Positions 60,719-64,000 of a DNA stretch of 64,000 nt are shown in pieces. Below the pieces are notes generated by a model that saw only the letters and a list, made by a program, of their open reading frames with translations, did no database searches and had not been told where the DNA came from. Each line of letters starts with the position of its first letter. Position 1 is the stretch's first letter. The stretch lies in the NCBI GenBank assembly GCA_009733575.1, contig ML769602.1, forward strand, positions 53,624 through 117,623. Reading direction: 5' to 3'. Position numbers and translations under genes: made by a program. Source of the stretch: Gymnopus androsaceus JB14. Its lineage: Eukaryota > Basidiomycota > Agaricomycetes > Agaricales > Omphalotaceae.

Positions 60719-62157
60719 ACAGACTGCAATGACTGTGTGGCAGTGTACTTTAACTTTATGTAATAAGGCTGGACCGCTGTACCTGCCCCGCAGCTACAAC
60801 AGGACTAGAGGACCCCTGCGCATGCCATAGGCATGGGTCAAGCAATTTCATGTTTTCAATTTCCAATGATTTCTTAAAATCAGGAGATACTTGGGAGATA
60901 CAGAATGTCTAACACAAAACAGTTTATACAGAAGTTCTTCTAGACCCAGTAGCATATTTTATATGTAAATAATTTAATGCTTATTGTCAAGAGGCGTCAG
61001 ATCTCACAGATCTCCACAGACGTCAGCTAGCAATTTCTGCTGTTCCAAAAGATGGTCATGTGTCAGTTCAAGCATCAATTGAACAAAATTTTTGCGTTCG
61101 TGTTCAACGCATTGACACATTACACCAAGTTATTCTTTAGAGACTTTACATCCTCCCGTGCTGAGGGGCTGCCCTGAGCCACTGACAAGGAAAACATCCC
61201 TCAGCAGTCCAACCGAAAGCATCCTCATTCAGTCTCACTGTCTGCATCACCTACTTACTCGGGCATACAAAACCCGAAAGATACTGACTACTACTTACCC
61301 AACCCTTCCACATATAACATTTCACAATCATATATAGCTCACATATACATAGAATTTTGCCATTGCTAAGTACATACTTTGTCAAGCGATTGTTGAGTGA
61401 TTCCGACATATCCAACATATTCCGATATATTCCGCCATCATTCTCATGACCCCCCCCCTTAGCCGACAGCTATGGCGATCCGTGGAATCTGACGCCTCTT
61501 GCTTATTTTTGTGCCAATCAGTCAACAATCAGCAAAACCTGGGTGTGCTGAACAGAGGCACTCATAGCAAGGTCCCCATCTATCCAGGGCTATGGATTGC
61601 TATGGATGTCAAAAGACAATATAAATTGGCAGGCTCATGGGAGCTCATAGCTACCTATAGCAGCTACAGCAGTTCATAGTTCTATGGCTGCTATGGATTG
61701 CTATGGCTTGCTATGACAACTAGTGTATTGTTTCAAAAATAAGTTCAGCTGATGTTACATGTTAGCAGTGTTACAGCTTGGACACATTCAGTTCAGAGTT
61801 CAGCTGCCATTAGGCAGCGTGACACATTGAAATTCAGTTCAAATATAGTGGCTGGCATAGCCAGCCACAAAATTTGGGTGTATAAGTGCCAAAAAATCAT
61901 AGTTCAAAGGCCAATGTTACACATTATGAAGATAAAAATCACCCCAGTTCAGTACCCCGCGTTATGCGTTACTGAACTTAAATTTGAAACAATACAGTAT
62001 GTTTTGCTGATATAATGAACATATAACACTTACTTGAGTCTGCATTTCCATGACGTAGGCATGGGTCTTAACGCGATCTAAATAAAGCCTAATAAGGGAA
62101 GGACTAGCATTCCAACATGGGTGCCAGACCAAGGAAGAGAAGCTAAAGAGATAGTGT
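60719..62157. other. no confident gene
   Basis: AT-rich mobile-DNA debris. GCTATGGAT/GCTATGG words recur at 61560-61715, as they do near 35430. A GTTCAACGCATTGACAC string near 61102 recalls the heptamer array at 41.2 kb. Confidence 0.35.
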
Positions 62158-62188
62158 AGCTTCTATTGTTCAATGAACAATAGAAGCT
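62158..62188. repeat. perfect 15-base palindrome with one-base centre
   Basis: AGCTTCTATTGTTCA, then A, then TGAACAATAGAAGCT. It could form a hairpin in RNA or a cruciform in DNA, or mark a double transposon end. Confidence 0.85.
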
Positions 62189-62888
62189 GCCATGATAAGT
62201 TAAACCTACACAAGCATGAACCACTATCCCACTAGGGCTGACCCAAGGGGTCCTGAAGCTGAGGTGAAAAGAAGTTAAACAAGGGTGCCAATTAATAATT
62301 TTGCCCTATGTATCATTTGAAGCCAGGCACGAAATTCTTGAGCGTGGGGTTCAATACCTGCAGCACTGCCCAGATGCCTTTCCGACACTTCCGAATGCTA
62401 TTCCGGTTGCTCCAATAGCTTTATTTTCCTCCTCAGTAATGCATTTAAATCAATTTATTTTGAACTATATAAGAATACACTAGAATAGTTTGAACAAAGG
62501 CTGGATGCTGGAGAGAATGAGATAAACTGTATGCAAAGAGAGAATAGACCAAGCTTTGATATGTCACAATCTGTGAGGCAGCATGCTCAGTGAGGAACCC
62601 AGCAAAAGCCCCAGTGGTACACACCTTAGCTGTCAGGTTGAATAAGATAACCAAGTCTATGTATGATAGAATATTAGCATGTTATGACATGAGAAATAGA
62701 AATTCAACTCACGAAAGGCGCCCCAGCTGCAAACCACAAGGACTAAAGAAAACCAACCGCAAGAATACAATTGGACAAGAAAGCATTTGATGAGAGCTTG
62801 ATAGGTGAAACAAAACATTGGCTCGTTGAAGGTTATTGAGAGCTTGAGTATTGAAGATTGAAGTCTGATGTCTTGAACAACCAAACAG
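62189..62888. other. no confident gene
   Basis: Short frames of 60-70 codons on both strands, no domain and no obvious repeats. Confidence 0.4.
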
Positions 62889-62968
62889 CGTTTTTTTGCA
62901 AACATTAAAGGCATTGAATCATTGAATACGTTTTTTTGCAAACATTGAAGGCATTGAATTGTTGAATA
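62889..62968. repeat. two tandem 40-base units
   Basis: The unit CGTTTTTTTGCAAACATT... ending TTGAATA is repeated head to tail with four base changes. Confidence 0.85.
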
Positions 62969-63733
62969 CCTTGCATAGTCCACTGTTGGCTACTGAGTCC
63001 TTGAGCATAACTTGAACAAGGCTTGAGCTGGCTTTGAGGATGATGGTCAAGGAAAAAAAGATGATTCAACAATCAATCAATGTGACTCGGTGTGTTGGTG
63101 CATTGGTGCCTTGGTCACCAACCTTGGTATGACATCAGTCATTCAAGTCTGAAGTTTAGGATGGATATTCTTTTGTGCCAGGGACTTCCTAGCCCTGTGA
63201 AGTACATGGTACAAAAAAAATATAACTACAGTGCCATCTCCATGTTTTTAACCCCTGTTTGAAATATCTGAGCCCACGCACCAAAGGAAATTTCAGCCCT
63301 TGCTTATCTGAAACCTTTCATCCTGTGGTCATCTGAAGGTCTGGCTGTGTAAGAAAATGAGAAAGTGTTTGTAAATGAAATTGACAGAACACACACCCAG
63401 GAGCAAGGGCAGGCGGCGTCGGTCAATTCCAGTACATAAGGTGACCCAGGCGGGTAAAGGGAGCATGAGGAGGAGGCCCAAGAACACCAAGCATAAGCAA
63501 TTAGTATTAATTAAATAACTAAATAGGGAAGATGGTGGGTGGGCACTAAAAAACCCGGAAGATACACCACAGGAGGATTTGGAGGCAGGAAGAGGCAGCG
63601 GCGAGACGTTGCGGATGAGGGCAGCAAGAAATGGTCATATGCAATTGCGGTCAAGACCAGTCAAATGCTGTAATGGTGCTTGTTTGGTGGTCCGCACCCA
63701 TTCCGTGCCCACGGAAACTAGACGTGGTGAACG
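62969..63733. other. no confident gene
   Basis: Intergenic or mobile-DNA remnant. A 115-codon frame at 63579-63926 is basic and partly encoded by the repeat that follows, so it is not a credible gene. Confidence 0.4.
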
Positions 63734-64000
63734 CAAGAAAGAAACGATTCTTGTGCCACACGTCACCGGGTCCGATTCTGACACATTGCTGTGCCCCGGA
63801 TGCGGTGACTCCATGTCTCTCTGCCGGCCGCCTCTTCTCTTATCTTACACTTACGCTAGCCGAGCAAGCTCTCGTAGCTCAAGAAAGAACGATTCTTGTG
63901 CCACGCGTCACCGGGTCCGATTCTGACACATTGCTGTGCCCCGGATGCGGTGACTCCATGTCTCTCTGCCGGGCCGCCTCTTCTCTTATCTTACACTTAC
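63734..64000. repeat. tandem repeat with 146-base period, running off the window
   Basis: CAAGAAAGAA...CGATTCTTGTGCCAC begins at 63734 and 63880. The units differ by a few bases only and share the GGGTCCGATTCTGACACATT and CCGGATGCGGTGACTCCATG segments. The window ends inside unit 2, so the array may continue. A diverged part occurs at about 57078-57120. Confidence 0.85.

Noticed and set aside
63579..63926. 115-codon plus-strand frame
   Set aside because: Half of it is encoded by the tandem repeat, and composition follows the repeat rather than a protein.

Overview
The window looks like nuclear DNA of a mushroom-forming basidiomycete (Agaricomycetes). Genes are broken by many short introns of roughly 45-60 bases with GT-AG ends and CTAAC-like branch points. 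There are two families of small secreted proteins of mushroom type, a CTD-kinase subunit CTK3, a fungal dynamin-like GTPase, a GH16 glucanase, Plavaka-type transposase remains and a transposon-style RecQ helicase. No bacterial operons, rRNA or tRNA genes were seen.

Left part (1-34.7 kb) is gene-rich. It holds an alpha/beta hydrolase, a zeta-crystallin-like quinone oxidoreductase, a two-domain secreted protein, a single-pass membrane protein, a GPI-type GH16 glucanase, an SGNH hydrolase, a cysteine-rich secreted repeat protein, CTK3 and a dynamin-like GTPase. Between them lies a scattered family of Baeyer-Villiger-type flavin monooxygenases. One copy looks intact as far as it can be read (cut by the window edge, minus strand). 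One is near-complete with frameshifts (16.9-18.8 kb), one lacks its 5' half (19.4-20.7 kb), one lacks its 3' half (21.06-21.8 kb), one is an internal-deletion scrap (26.9 kb), and one is a diverged paralog with two one-base shifts (32.7-34.7 kb). A broken copy of the first two CTK3 exons sits between two monooxygenase copies, and a monooxygenase scrap sits just upstream of the real CTK3. The array therefore seems to have grown by duplications that carried pieces of the CTK3 locus.

Middle part (35.6-46.5 kb) has a divergent pair of paralogous seven-helix receptor-like proteins, an unknown two-exon gene with a truncated paralog, and a type B carboxylesterase. The esterase 3' end has been cut off, and an intact version of that end lies about 3 kb away, next to an array of paired GTTNAAC heptamers. 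The same blocks occur in swapped order at the two places.

Right part (46.6-64 kb) is mostly mobile DNA. The best element is an apparently complete DNA transposon at 52228-56146. It has 12-base perfect terminal inverted repeat ends, a 7-base target duplication (AATATAT) and one two-exon gene for a 940-residue protein that I cannot place in a known transposase family. Around it are a Plavaka-type transposase remnant, a degenerate 450-codon reading frame with two in-frame stops, a RecQ-like helicase, a small MITE and several tandem repeats.

A general caution: one-base frame shifts recur in otherwise well conserved genes. Some may be assembly errors rather than biology.
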